A stretch of 35,530 nt of DNA from Clostridia bacterium (GCA_017462125.1 JAFTRQ010000105.1:1-35530), one strand, 5' to 3'; shown: positions 26,301-34,086, counted from the first letter of the stretch. Notes: generated by a model from the sequence alone, not told the origin. Translations and numbers: made by a program.

Positions 26301-26615
26301 CGTACAGCTTGGAGCAACGGCGGAATCCACCACCGCATTGTGCTCCGTCGTAGCGGGGATACTGTCGTACTCCTCCATCAGGCAATGCACACAGGCTCTG
26401 ACACGCTGTCCGTCTTCATTACAGGTGGCTTGCGATACGACCTCCCACTCGCTGAAGGAATGCTTACAGGATATAGACACTTGGCCTTCACTCGATTCAA
26501 GCTCAAAATACGGCGGGATGGTAGTTTGCTCGACATGATTCACCGAATCGCAAGCCCCGAGTGCCGCAACGCACAGGATCAATGCAATCATAATGCCATA
26601 TATTTTTTTATTCAT
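23382..26615 (-). CDS. BspA-like leucine-rich-repeat surface lipoprotein with Cys-rich N-terminal repeats
   Basis: A 1077-aa protein with a lipoprotein signal ending at Cys22 (LGAC). Residues about 48-325 hold five related Cys-rich modules with the pattern VAPTCTEQGxTEGKxCxxC, each with one or two CxxC pairs. From about residue 365 to the end run roughly 25 LRR_5 (TpLRR/BspA) repeats of about 23 residues, such as SIGDYAFNRCTSLTRVDFG, broken by two inserted modules with CSIDGxLF. It is probably anchored outside the membrane. Such proteins in gut Clostridia are thought to bind host or microbial surfaces or ligands. The C-terminus has no sortase motif, in keeping with lipid anchoring. It is monocistronic, with a promoter at 26671-26699. 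Confidence 0.92.
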   Translation of the reverse strand: MNKKIYGIMIALILCVAALGACDSVNHVEQTTIPPYFELESSEGQVSISCKHSFSEWEVVSQATCNEDGQRVRACVHCLMEEYDSIPATTEHNAVVDSAVAPSCTQEGKTEGKHCADCGEVLVAQQPLASTSHNYNDEYDENCNSCGSLREVPCRHANVIMLPAVAPTCTEQGMSAGETCADCRTVLLAQNTVPPTNHFIVTSPAVAATCTTEGITEGSRCSLCGVVFSNAEALPMVEHQYDDRFDESCNVCGHVREADCPHSDLITLAASAASCTEQGLTEGKQCSKCNETVVAQEIIPALGHTAGDENKTLCVICGELIPGLYDRDDNLLVAWYMLSSVGMDVSEDFLTTTSNINYPSKLIAYYINYHFDTRTEMKLILPEGITRIGENAFFRCQGLIGVVLPDCVTEIADSAFVDCRNLESVTFSENLTAIGQNAFAGCISLGNVALPKSLNSIGDYAFNRCTSLTRVDFGSSIERIGNYAFNECAGILSLNFDNSAVSIGDYAFYNCDGITELKLPEGMTGLGDYAFYDCDGLLSVWIGGNVKRIGARAFDSCSALESVVIGDGVEIIGEGAFHYCKISSVTLPDTVLELENDAFSSNCFERIELPDSLERIGDGALAHCKQLASVTFPDSLKTIGKNAFENCISLTEITVPESVTLLDESAFEFCHALESVTLRCKSVGTRAFFECNALSEVHIESGVQSIGDNVFYGCQKITSVSLPDTLTRIGRTPFNQCDLESIEVDEANESFCSIDGILFNKDVTRLILYPKEKSGQYYSIPTTVTEIGNEAFYDSYVKYVVIPDGVTVIGESAFESCGSLQSIAIPDSVTVIHDSAFRFCGVLGSVTIGNSVERIGETAFYSCEKLSTIVIPESVSSIGRMAFAYCESLGKITIPANVTELGKRVFYETFNLTRIDVDPSNPVYCSIDGVLFDKNVTTLICYPTGREGSEYDIPDSVTRISEAAFYFAASLTDISMPKGLETIEQEAFFFAGMEESVLIPEGVTSIGVNAFAYCLNATEFMIPESVTYIGDNAFYRCDSLEVIYYLGTAEQWNALVQDLKYPPNAKTVCSDETIDPT

Positions 26616-26670
26616 TATTTATTTCTCCATATTCATTACAAGCGTCAAATGAACGCATAGAATTATAATC

Positions 26671-26699
26671 ATTATACCACAAGTGGATGCTTTTGGCAA
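26671..26699 (-). promoter_or_regulatory. Promoter of the LRR lipoprotein gene
   Basis: Read on the minus strand, TTGCCA (26694-26699) and TATAAT (26671-26676) are 17 bases apart, with a TGTGG extended element before the -10. Confidence 0.75.
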
Positions 26700-26840
26700 T
26701 ATATTATTGAAAAAAGGTTCATGACAGCAGAACTCTGAATCCCGTTTTGCGCTGTTAATTTATTCTTAAACAAACTCTTTTGGGCGCAAAACAATCCAAC
26801 GCAAGCGTTGGAGAGATTCAGCGTTCTCTTCATTCGACGC

Positions 26841-26882
26841 CAAAACAAAACAGAGGGAGAAATTTCTCCCTCTGTTTTGTTT
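26841..26882 (-). terminator. tRNA-Val terminator
   Basis: A long palindrome with arms CAAAACAGAGGGAGAAA and its complement, and a T-rich end on the minus strand, starting directly at the tRNA 3' end. Confidence 0.75.
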
Positions 26883-26959
26883 TGGTGGAGACAGTAGAAC
26901 TCGAATCTACGACCCCTTGCATGTCAAGCAAGTACTCTAACCAACTGAGCTATGCCTCC
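26883..26959 (-). tRNA. tRNA-Val (anticodon GAC)
   Basis: A complete cloverleaf: acceptor stem GGAGGCA with TGTCTCC (one G-U pair), D arm with AGCTCAGTTGGTTAGAG, anticodon stem CTTGC/GCAAG with loop TTGACAT giving anticodon GAC, and a T arm with TTCGAGT. The CCA end is encoded. Its own promoter lies at 26980-27008 and a terminator follows. Confidence 0.95.
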
Positions 26960-26979
26960 ATATTTTCGCTGACTTGTAT

Positions 26980-27008
26980 ATTGTACCACAAGTCGAGCGA
27001 AAATGCAA
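26980..27008 (-). promoter_or_regulatory. tRNA-Val promoter
   Basis: Read on the minus strand, TTGCAT (27003-27008), a 17-base spacer and TACAAT (26980-26985). The region is an imperfect inverted repeat (TTTTCGCT.GACTTGT with ACAAGTC.AGCGAAAA). Confidence 0.7.
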
Positions 27009-27026
27009 TAGTTTTTTGAAAAATAA

Positions 27027-27545
27027 TTAATTATTTTTTTTAGGCTCCTTCCAAAACCTGACGATGCCCACTACGGCAGAGCCGAGGGCGAGGCTTTCGT
27101 TGATGATTCCGCCCAAGGAAAACTCGATGATATTATAGATCAGAACCAACGTTGACGTAAGCAGGATGCTTTTGCGCAGGAGCTGTGGCTTACCGAAGGA
27201 CATATACACCGTATTGATGGCCAGCGCGGCGATGATCAGCAACGAGTGCGTGCCCTGCCACGAAAACGCGCCGAGAGCGCACATCACGGCGGCGAAGATG
27301 CCGCCCGAGATATACATCCCGCGAGTTCCCTCCTTTTGCAGGCAATAGCAGATATTTCTGACGATGCAGACGATATTCAGCACAAAGCCCGAGGTTGCGC
27401 CGAGCAACAGATAGCTGACGCAGGTACAGACGGTTGCCGCGGTCAACACGGTGAACATTTTGTTTTTGGTATTCAGCTGATAGGTGATGATAGTCAATAT
27501 TGGTGCCACGATGCCTATCAGCTGACCGATAATTTCTTGTATCAT
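27027..27545 (-). CDS. YgjV-family inner membrane protein
   Basis: A 172-aa hydrophobic protein with five to six predicted transmembrane helices. It resembles the YgjV family (PF10688) in size and in segments such as YQLNTKNKMFTVLTAA and IVRNICYCLQ. The function of the family is unknown. ATG 27545, with GAGG 11 bases upstream, is preferred over the GTG at 27557, which touches that site. It begins 13 bases after the stop of the large minus-strand gene, so the two are likely co-transcribed; whether this has functional meaning is unclear. Confidence 0.8.
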   Translation of the reverse strand: MIQEIIGQLIGIVAPILTIITYQLNTKNKMFTVLTAATVCTCVSYLLLGATSGFVLNIVCIVRNICYCLQKEGTRGMYISGGIFAAVMCALGAFSWQGTHSLLIIAALAINTVYMSFGKPQLLRKSILLTSTLVLIYNIIEFSLGGIINESLALGSAVVGIVRFWKEPKKNN

Positions 27546-27558
27546 AGGTGATTTCACC

Positions 27559-29553
27559 TCAACGGAACATAATATATACGGGATCGAGATATCTGACGGC
27601 GGTATGGATGAGAGCGCCGTCCTCGGTGCGCTCGAATGCTACAGGCTCCCAATCTCCCGCGGCATCCATCACGAGGATCTCCTCGCAGGATGCGAATTTT
27701 TCGGAAAGGTGGAGCGCAAGCTCGTCAAGCGCGTCGGGGGAAAGGTTTATCAGCGTCAGGATGCCGACGAATCCACTCTTTTCCCTATCCTTTGCCTCAT
27801 TTGCAAAGGTAAAGATTCTGGGCGTATCCTTCACGTAAACAAAGCTGTCGTCGATCATTGAAAGAAGCTTCTGGAAGAGTCTTTGACGGGAATAGGAAAG
27901 GATGGCATGGGTATAGCTGTTGCCGATGACGGTTCCAAAGACGACCACCTTACCGCCGAGCTCGTTTTCAAAATAGGTCATTCCCGCAGACACCTTATTT
28001 CCTGCGTTGTCAACCACGTCGGTGACGGTCTTACATCTCTCGTCAATAGGAGTGACGTACACGGCTTTGGCCTCGCGTCCCACCGCATATGCGCTTGCGA
28101 AGGTGATGGTTTTGCTCCTTCCGGGGCTTATAAACTCGTCACAGATATGCTCCTTCGCGGCAAGATGAAGAGAAAGCTTACCTCGGGTCAGCTCATCGTC
28201 CACAGACGCGCCGAGATACTTTGAATAACCCCTTTGGCAAAGCACCTTTGCCGCCTCTCCGTCAAAGAAAAGTCCCTTAGAGAGATACCTCATAACCGTC
28301 TCGTGTGTGGCATAGGTCGCCTGCTTCACGTCCCAGAACGCAACGCTTGATTCCTTAGTCGTAAAAGGGATGCCGTAGAAGGCGATGGGCTGTGTCCAAT
28401 AGGGTCTGCTTCTGCCGCCGAGCGTACTGTAAAAGGGGTCGTAGCAGATCTCAACGCCCTTCATTTCACACTGCTTCACCGCCTTATGCAGAGCGTTGAA
28501 GCGCGCTCTCTCCTTGGCGAACATTTTTGGGTACGCCGTTTCCTCGGGGACGTCCGCGTCCTCGCGAACCTGAAAGGTGGAGCCGTCAAAGCCCGCCGAA
28601 TAGGCGCAGGACATAATGGCGCGCATTTCCGAGCCCGACGTGAAGAATCTTTGGGAGGGATAGCTGTCAGACTCGTGATAGAAAATAAAATCTCCCTCGA
28701 TATGCTGACGGCTGTAGATCGGGTGATAGATGACGTTGGGGAGCTCCTGCGTGACGAATCCGCCGTAGAAGGTGCCGAACAGACGCGAGAAGGGGGTATG
28801 ATTGGGTCCCGCAAGCGCCTTTGCCACAGGATAGGTCACGTCGCCCTCGTGGTCTGCGCCTCCCGCCTGCATATAGCCGATGGGGATCTCGGGAGTCTCC
28901 TTATCGACCTCGGCGCGTATGGCCTCGGCAAAGCAGACGAGGCTATCCTTCATCAGCTCGCGCCATCTTCGCATCAGCTCGATGCCCTCGGGGGTATCGG
29001 GATTCAAAAGGGGCGCTAACGTTTCGCGGGTATATTCCCTGCCCACACGTCTCGAGAATTCCTTCAGATGGTGCTCACAGAAGCAGCCCTTGCCGGGTGC
29101 CGCGGCCCAAATCGAATAATCGTCCTCGGTGATGATGAACGAGGGCTTGGCGATCCTTGCGAAAAGCGCGATGCACTCGGCGTAATGCTGACGGAAAACG
29201 GGGTCGAGAGGACAGTTCGCGAAGGGCGAGGTCGTGCCGTCCGCCCGCATAATGGGTGTGAACTTCTCATTCAGACCCGATTTCAGAACGATGGTCACCC
29301 ACCAGCCAAGCTCAATACCGTAGGGCTCGAGGATATTTTTCGCTTCCAGATATTCGTACGCAAGCTTTTCAAAGTAAGCCTTTTCGGGGAAGCCCAGCGT
29401 GCGCCATTTCTTCGTGGGTCCTGTCAGAATAAACTTTTTGATCCCGTATTTACGGTAATAATCCAAGACGTATTCCGTGACCTTTTCGCCGCGGTCCATG
29501 CTTGCGGCAAGTCTTAATGGGAGGATCACGTCGATATTTTCGTTTCTTTTCAT
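27559..29553 (-). CDS. Putative TIM-barrel glycoside hydrolase of unknown family
   Basis: A 664-aa protein from ATG 29553; upstream in-frame codons lie in the promoter leader. No signal peptide. The N-terminal ~400 residues look like a beta/alpha barrel: DVILPLRLAASMDRG at the start, SFIITEDDYSIW (a possible acid pair at a strand end), then a CFCEHHLKEF segment seen in several GH42-like barrel enzymes, followed by FIFYHESDSYPSQRFF. The last ~250 residues are alpha/beta and beta-rich, resembling the glutamine-amidotransferase-like and C-terminal domains of such enzymes. I cannot assign a CAZy family. It is divergent from the GH127 gene, which suggests a joint role in plant glycan breakdown. 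Weak ribosome-binding site (GAAG). Confidence 0.6.
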   Translation of the reverse strand: MKRNENIDVILPLRLAASMDRGEKVTEYVLDYYRKYGIKKFILTGPTKKWRTLGFPEKAYFEKLAYEYLEAKNILEPYGIELGWWVTIVLKSGLNEKFTPIMRADGTTSPFANCPLDPVFRQHYAECIALFARIAKPSFIITEDDYSIWAAAPGKGCFCEHHLKEFSRRVGREYTRETLAPLLNPDTPEGIELMRRWRELMKDSLVCFAEAIRAEVDKETPEIPIGYMQAGGADHEGDVTYPVAKALAGPNHTPFSRLFGTFYGGFVTQELPNVIYHPIYSRQHIEGDFIFYHESDSYPSQRFFTSGSEMRAIMSCAYSAGFDGSTFQVREDADVPEETAYPKMFAKERARFNALHKAVKQCEMKGVEICYDPFYSTLGGRSRPYWTQPIAFYGIPFTTKESSVAFWDVKQATYATHETVMRYLSKGLFFDGEAAKVLCQRGYSKYLGASVDDELTRGKLSLHLAAKEHICDEFISPGRSKTITFASAYAVGREAKAVYVTPIDERCKTVTDVVDNAGNKVSAGMTYFENELGGKVVVFGTVIGNSYTHAILSYSRQRLFQKLLSMIDDSFVYVKDTPRIFTFANEAKDREKSGFVGILTLINLSPDALDELALHLSEKFASCEEILVMDAAGDWEPVAFERTEDGALIHTAVRYLDPVYIMFR

Positions 29554-29688
29554 ATCTTCATACCCAAACGGTTGTAAGATTTGGACGGCAAACGTCAACC
29601 GCATACGCGACCGCCCTGCACAAGAAGCCATTTATCCGCAGGAAAAGACCCTTGTGCTTTGTCTCTTCTTGCTTTTGTTACCGTTTTC

Positions 29689-29717
29689 ATTTTATCACAT
29701 TCACATTCCGATGTCAA
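29689..29717 (-). promoter_or_regulatory. Promoter of the TIM-barrel gene
   Basis: Read on the minus strand, TTGACA (29712-29717) and TAAAAT (29689-29694) with 17 bases between. The leader to ATG 29553 is about 130 bases. Nothing else is recognised in the leader. Confidence 0.8.
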
Positions 29718-29838
29718 TCGCTTTCGGGTTATTTTTAAGGCGGTTTTTTCTTTTTTTCAGTTCGTTTCTTCTCACTGACGGAAGAGGGCAACATTTGGCT
29801 AAATTTTTGCAAATAGTAGCAAGAAATCAACGGTCTTA

Positions 29839-29867
29839 TTGACATTTTCCCCCTGTTGTGGTATCAT
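29839..29867 (+). promoter_or_regulatory. Promoter of the GH127 gene
   Basis: TTGACA (29839-29844), 17 bases, then TATCAT (29862-29867), about 40 bases before ATG 29909. Confidence 0.8.
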
Positions 29868-29908
29868 ATGAAATGAAAACAGCTCAAAGCTTCATTCGGA
29901 GGTATTTT

Positions 29909-31762
29909 ATGAACAGCAAGCCAATTCGCCCAAGCGCGGGGCAGGTACGAATAAAGGATAAATTCTGGACTCCCTATCTTGATATGATCCGCAAGGATTT
30001 TATGATCTACGTTTTCGATAAATTCGAGGAGATCGGATATTTCAACGGCTTTCATCAGGTCAGAGACGGGATCACGGGACAGCACCCTCATCATCCCTTT
30101 GCGGACGGCTTGATATTCGAGTCGATGCGCGGTGCGTGTGATTTTTTGGCGGTAAATTACGATGCCGAGCTTGATGCGCGGCTCGACAAATACATCGGAT
30201 GGATCAAGGAAGCGCAGGACACGCTTGGCGACGGCTACGTCTGCACCCGCACCACCTGTATGTACCCCGAGCAGCGTTGGGGTGAGAACGGCGGCGACAT
30301 CGTCATTCAGCACGATCTTTACGATCAAGGCGCCCTTGTGGAGGCATCGATTGCTCACTATATGGCAACGGGCAAGACCAATCTTTTGGAGATCGCCGTT
30401 AAAAGCGCAAATCTGATCTGCGATTACGTGGGTCTTCCTCCCAAGCACAACATCATCACGGGACATTCCCTGCCCGAGGAGGCGTTTATCAAGTTCTACC
30501 GTCTTTTCCGCGACTGCAGAGCTCTTGACAGCTTTGCGTCGGAGCACGGCGTAAACAAGGACGAATATCTGCGCGTGGCGCTCTTCTGGCTTGACAACCG
30601 CGGCAACTACGAGGGCCGCGAGACCAGCCCCAAGTTCTCGGTCTACTTCAATCAGGATCACCTTCCGCTTTCCAAGCAGACCACGGCAGAGGGACACGCT
30701 GTGCGCGCGGGTCTTTTCTACACGGGCGCGGCAACGGCGGCTTACGAGACCGACAACGCAGACTACCGCCGCGCGGTCAACGCGATCTGGGAGAATATTA
30801 CAGGCAAAAAGCTCCACATCAGCGGCGGTGTGGGTACGAGACACGACATCGAGGGCTTTGATGCCGACTACAATCTGCCCAACAACGCTTACCTTGAGAC
30901 CTGCGCCGCTATCGCCCTTGCGTTCTTCAACGGAGAGATGAATCTCCTTGAAAGAGATGCCAAGTATATGGATTATTTCGAGCGCTCGCTCTACAACAAC
31001 GTTCTCGGCTCGATCAGCAGCGACGCAAAGGAGTTTACCTATCAGAATCCGCTGATCACAGACGGCAGCTTCAAGCGCAACCCCTGGCACAATTGCCCCT
31101 GCTGTCCTCCCATGCAGTTGAAGCTTTTCTCCTCCCTCGGCACCTACGTTTGCGCCTACACCGACACCGATATTTACGTCAATCTGTATATCGGCTCAAG
31201 GGTGGAGACCGAGCTCTTTACGCTGACGCAGGAGGACGGAAAGATCGCGCTTGATTCCAAGGGAAAGAGCATGACGCTCCGCCTGCGCCTGCCCGAGTAC
31301 GCTGAGGAATTGACGCTGACGGTCAACGGCAAGAGCGTGGAATACGAGGTCAAAAACGGCTATGCTCTGCTTTCGGGCGTTTGGAGCCCCGACGTGACGG
31401 TTGCACTCAACTTCAAGACCTCGCCGCGCCGTGTATTCGCTCATCCTGACGTGGAGGCTGACCGCGGACAGGTTGCGGTCATGATGGGTGCGAAGCTGTA
31501 CTGCGCCGAGGGCATCGACAACGGCGGTGACGTAGATTTTGAGATCGCGGAGGCTCCCGAGCTGACCGTGGAGGGAGAAAACATAACGGGAAAGACCGCG
31601 GACGGCGGAAGATTCACGCTGATTCCCTACTATCTGTGGGGCAACAGGCGCACCGACAAGGTTACCGACAGCGCGCTTCGCGTTTGGTTCAGACAGGAAA
31701 ATATGCCTGCCGAGGAGATTCTCCGAGAAAAAGCGCAGGGCAGGCTTTATATGGATTATTAA
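29909..31762 (+). CDS. GH127 beta-L-arabinofuranosidase
   Basis: A 617-aa cytoplasmic protein of the DUF1680/GH127 family. The zinc-thiolate catalytic centre is intact: Glu330 and Cys332 in YLETCAA, and Cys396, Cys398 and Cys399 in NCPCCPPM, match Glu338, Cys340, Cys415, Cys417 and Cys418 of Bifidobacterium HypBA1. Glu315 (HDIEGF) sits near the place of the acid/base. The enzyme removes beta-L-arabinofuranose, as found on hydroxyproline-rich glycoproteins or pectic side chains. ATG 29909 has an ideal CGGAGG; upstream in-frame ATGs lie inside the promoter. It has its own promoter and ends at a strong terminator. Confidence 0.93.
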   Translation: MNSKPIRPSAGQVRIKDKFWTPYLDMIRKDFMIYVFDKFEEIGYFNGFHQVRDGITGQHPHHPFADGLIFESMRGACDFLAVNYDAELDARLDKYIGWIKEAQDTLGDGYVCTRTTCMYPEQRWGENGGDIVIQHDLYDQGALVEASIAHYMATGKTNLLEIAVKSANLICDYVGLPPKHNIITGHSLPEEAFIKFYRLFRDCRALDSFASEHGVNKDEYLRVALFWLDNRGNYEGRETSPKFSVYFNQDHLPLSKQTTAEGHAVRAGLFYTGAATAAYETDNADYRRAVNAIWENITGKKLHISGGVGTRHDIEGFDADYNLPNNAYLETCAAIALAFFNGEMNLLERDAKYMDYFERSLYNNVLGSISSDAKEFTYQNPLITDGSFKRNPWHNCPCCPPMQLKLFSSLGTYVCAYTDTDIYVNLYIGSRVETELFTLTQEDGKIALDSKGKSMTLRLRLPEYAEELTLTVNGKSVEYEVKNGYALLSGVWSPDVTVALNFKTSPRRVFAHPDVEADRGQVAVMMGAKLYCAEGIDNGGDVDFEIAEAPELTVEGENITGKTADGGRFTLIPYYLWGNRRTDKVTDSALRVWFRQENMPAEEILREKAQGRLYMDY

Positions 31763-31776
31763 TAGCGGAATAAAGA

Positions 31777-31803
31777 ACGGGAGGCGGAACGCCTCCCCTA
31801 CAG
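31777..31803. repeat. REP-like hairpin
   Basis: GGGAGGCG pairs with CGCCTCCC and is followed by CTACAG, the same CCCTAC end seen at 12848, 32553 and 32608 next to other stems. Confidence 0.6.
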
Positions 31804-31825
31804 ACAAATGATATTCTATCATCGT

Positions 31826-31855
31826 GGGGGAGGGGTTTCCCCTCCCCCAATTTTT
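31826..31855 (+). terminator. GH127 terminator
   Basis: A ten-base GC stem, GGGGGAGGGG (31826-31835) with CCCCTCCCCC (31839-31848), followed by AATTTTT. It abuts the convergent flavodoxin-like gene and may serve it too. Confidence 0.85.
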
Positions 31856-32354
31856 ATTCAAGCGCTTCAAACCAAGCGACAAGGCCGTCGAGGTTTTTCT
31901 CGGCGACGAAATCTCCGCCCTTCTTGATCATTTCAAGCATAGCGTCCTCGTCGGCGGTGCGGTCCTTTTTCTTTGACAGCATTTTGACCAGCGTTTCGAT
32001 CATTTTTTTATAGATCCCCGTCAGCTTGCTGTGATCCATTCCGCCCTGCAGCTCAAAGAGTGCGACGTCCTCACCGATGCGGTTGCTCTTGCGCAGGCCT
32101 TCCGAAAGCGTGCCTGTAGCGCCAAGTCCCACCGCGCCGACGGCAACTATGCGGTAGCGTCCTTTTGCCTTTCCAAAATCCTTGATCTTTCCCGCAATCA
32201 GCCAGCCGAGATAGATGATCGGCGTATGGCGAGGCAACGTTCTTTTCGCCTCGTCGACGGAATAGATCGGCAGGCGCAGCTTTTCCGCAAGCATTGCGGC
32301 ATAACGGGCGGTATTTCCTGTGTTGGACGTATATACAATAGCTGTGGGCTTCAT
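31854..32354 (-). CDS. Flavodoxin-like FMN-binding protein
   Basis: A 166-aa protein whose N-terminal YTSNTGNTARYA is the phosphate-binding loop of flavodoxins (T-x-T-G-N-T type). The next blocks (PIIYLGWLIAGKIKDF, AVGAVGLG) fit the flavodoxin-domain family PF12724. A charged C-terminal helical part follows (KMLSKKKDRTADEDAML). Probably a cytoplasmic electron carrier or quinone/menaquinone-type reductase; the partner is unknown. ATG 32354 is used; a GTG sits directly before it. AAAGGAA and a consensus promoter at 32390-32418 support a separate transcript. Confidence 0.85.
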   Translation of the reverse strand: MKPTAIVYTSNTGNTARYAAMLAEKLRLPIYSVDEAKRTLPRHTPIIYLGWLIAGKIKDFGKAKGRYRIVAVGAVGLGATGTLSEGLRKSNRIGEDVALFELQGGMDHSKLTGIYKKMIETLVKMLSKKKDRTADEDAMLEMIKKGGDFVAEKNLDGLVAWFEALE

Positions 32355-32389
32355 CACTTTAAAATTCCTTTCCGATTCAACTTAATATC

Positions 32390-32418
32390 AGTATAGCACG
32401 GTAATCTCGGTTTGTCAA
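32390..32418 (-). promoter_or_regulatory. Promoter of the flavodoxin-like gene
   Basis: Read on the minus strand, TTGACA (32413-32418), 17 bases, then TATACT (32390-32395). Confidence 0.85.
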
Positions 32419-32530
32419 TCAACCTTCGGTGTTTTTAAAACAAAATTAAGAATCCGTCTACCCTTACAGTCGTCAAAGGATCGGAAAGGTTACAGCATTT
32501 TTCAAAAAAAGCTTTTATGCAAATCAAAAA

Positions 32531-32608
32531 CGGGCGACCAACGGTGCCCCTACAGAATGAGATGTAGTTTTTTAAAACGAAGCGGCGGGAGCAAGCCCCC
32601 GCCCTACG
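32531..32608. repeat. Two adjacent REP-like hairpins
   Basis: CGGGCGACCAACGGTGCCCCTAC (32531-32553, an imperfect hairpin) and, 29 bases on, GGCGGGAGCAAGCCCCCGCC ending CCTACG (32582-32608). The second is the same as one arm of the inverted repeat at 12772-12848. They fill the gap between the flavodoxin-like gene's promoter and the GH109 stop. Confidence 0.65.
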
Positions 32609-32638
32609 TTATTTTGTTGATTTTTACGCTAAAGATGC

Positions 32639-32660
32639 AGAGGCGACAAGCCTCTTTTTT
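32639..32660 (+). terminator. Terminator-like hairpin with no + strand gene upstream
   Basis: AGAGGC pairs with GCCTCT and is followed directly by TTTTT on the + strand. The nearest genes on both sides are on the minus strand, so its purpose is not explained. It may be part of the neighbouring repeats. Confidence 0.5.
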
Positions 32661-32663
32661 ACA

Positions 32664-33962
32664 TCAATAATCAATATCGTCAAAGATCTTGACGCTTCTG
32701 TCCTCGATTATCTCGTCGAGGCAATATTTTCCCCTGACCACGGGCTCGCGGTTCTGCCACTTGCCTCTTGTGAAATCGGGGATCTCCACGGGAGCTCCGC
32801 CCATTTTGATCGACTGCTCCGAAAGCGCGCCGATGGCAAGCCAGGTGACAGAGTCGTATGCGTCGATGGGGGTATTGACCTCATTCTTCACAGCCTCGAT
32901 GAAGGCGCGGCAGACAAGCCAATCCATTCCGCCGTGGCCTCCGCGCGTGCCCAGGGCTTCATATTCAACGTGGAGGGGGTGATCGTACTGCTTTGCCATC
33001 TCGCCCTCATTGTTGCCTATTTCTTCCCTCATTCCCTCGAGAAAAATCACGCCGTGTTCCTCGGTGGACATACCCTTCGTGCCTCTGACCGAAAAATTTC
33101 GGCTGTAGTAGGCACGCGGTGCGGTTGTGTCAAGGTTGATCGAGATCGTTTCGCCGCCCGCGCAGGTAATGATGGTATTGACAACGTCGCCCTGCTTATA
33201 ATCGAGCTTGGCGTACTTGCTGTCCTCTCCGAAATGCTCCTTGGCATAGGCCTTCAGCCCCGCGCTCTTGGAGGCGAAGGAGGAAAGGCGCAGGAGTCGG
33301 TTTCCGCGGTTGACATTGAGCACCTTACAAATGGGGCCCAGCTCGTGGGTGGGGTAATTCTCGCGGTTGCCGTCGATATAGTGCTGAAGCCTGTAATGGG
33401 TTACCTCGCCGTCGGGAACAGGCTTGCCGTCCTTGAACATTTCCGCGAAAAGCTCGCAACGGTTGAGGTAGTGGGCATACGCGCCCGTGCAATGGACGAT
33501 CTCGCCGAAAAGCCCCTGCTTGACCATATTCAGCACCATCATCTCGCGCCTGCCGTAACAGCAGTTTTCCATCATCATAAGTGGGCTGCCTGTCTGCTCG
33601 TAGACGTCGATCAGCTCAAAGCACTCCTCAAGGGTCTGGGCACACCCCACCTCGATGGCGGTATATTTGCCCGCAAGCATTGCCTTTTTCGCCATTTCGG
33701 GACGGGAATCCCAGCCTGTCATAATGACTACGGCATCGACCTTCTCCGCGCAGTCGGCAAGCATCTTGTCGTAGTCGGTAAAGCAAAGCGGCGCTGCTCT
33801 GCCCTTGTCGGCGAGTATCTGTCTGCCCTTTTCAAGCTTTGCTTCGGAAATATCGCAGATCACGGGGATCTCCACATCCCCCATCTGCGCAAAGCACTCG
33901 CGGAGCATGATCGAACCGCGCCTGCCGATGCCTACGTATGCTATTTTGATCTTCTCTTTCAT
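32664..33962 (-). CDS. Gfo/Idh/MocA-family protein, GH109-like
   Basis: A 432-aa protein. The N-terminal Rossmann domain has GIGRRG (NAD-binding loop) and a second domain has the family's EN-C-YGR-EMM-LNMV pattern (residues about 135-150: ENCCYGRREMMVLNMV), then YPTHELGP and GGHGGMDW. These are features of GH109, NAD-dependent glycosidases first described as alpha-N-acetylgalactosaminidases, so either glycosidase or plain sugar oxidoreductase activity is possible. No signal peptide or Tat motif is visible. ATG 33962 has GGAGG 6 bases upstream; a TTG at 33974 is in frame but less likely. It is divergent from an AraC regulator, which probably controls it. Confidence 0.85.
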   Translation of the reverse strand: MKEKIKIAYVGIGRRGSIMLRECFAQMGDVEIPVICDISEAKLEKGRQILADKGRAAPLCFTDYDKMLADCAEKVDAVVIMTGWDSRPEMAKKAMLAGKYTAIEVGCAQTLEECFELIDVYEQTGSPLMMMENCCYGRREMMVLNMVKQGLFGEIVHCTGAYAHYLNRCELFAEMFKDGKPVPDGEVTHYRLQHYIDGNRENYPTHELGPICKVLNVNRGNRLLRLSSFASKSAGLKAYAKEHFGEDSKYAKLDYKQGDVVNTIITCAGGETISINLDTTAPRAYYSRNFSVRGTKGMSTEEHGVIFLEGMREEIGNNEGEMAKQYDHPLHVEYEALGTRGGHGGMDWLVCRAFIEAVKNEVNTPIDAYDSVTWLAIGALSEQSIKMGGAPVEIPDFTRGKWQNREPVVRGKYCLDEIIEDRSVKIFDDIDY

Positions 33963-33977
33963 AATTGCCTCCAAATT

Positions 33978-34007
33978 CTTGACACAACGTCAAGTCTGTG
34001 TTATACT
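33978..34007 (+). promoter_or_regulatory. Promoter of the second AraC gene with an inverted repeat over the -35
   Basis: TTGACA (33979-33984), 17 bases, TATACT (34002-34007). The -35 is part of the inverted repeat CTTGAC-acaac-GTCAAG (33978-33994), a candidate operator. It also lies within the leader of the divergent GH109 gene. Confidence 0.75.
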
Positions 34008-34010
34008 TAC

Positions 34011-34039
34011 ATTATAATATATCTTTTTTCATAATTCAA
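34011..34039 (-). promoter_or_regulatory. Promoter of the GH109-like gene
   Basis: Read on the minus strand, TTGAAT (34034-34039), 17 bases, TATAAT (34011-34016). Its transcript start would fall inside the spacer of the divergent promoter, so the two face each other back to back. Confidence 0.7.
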
Positions 34040-34086
34040 TGCAATTTTAGTCATATTATTTATGATTTCGGACAGTTGGAGGGGCT

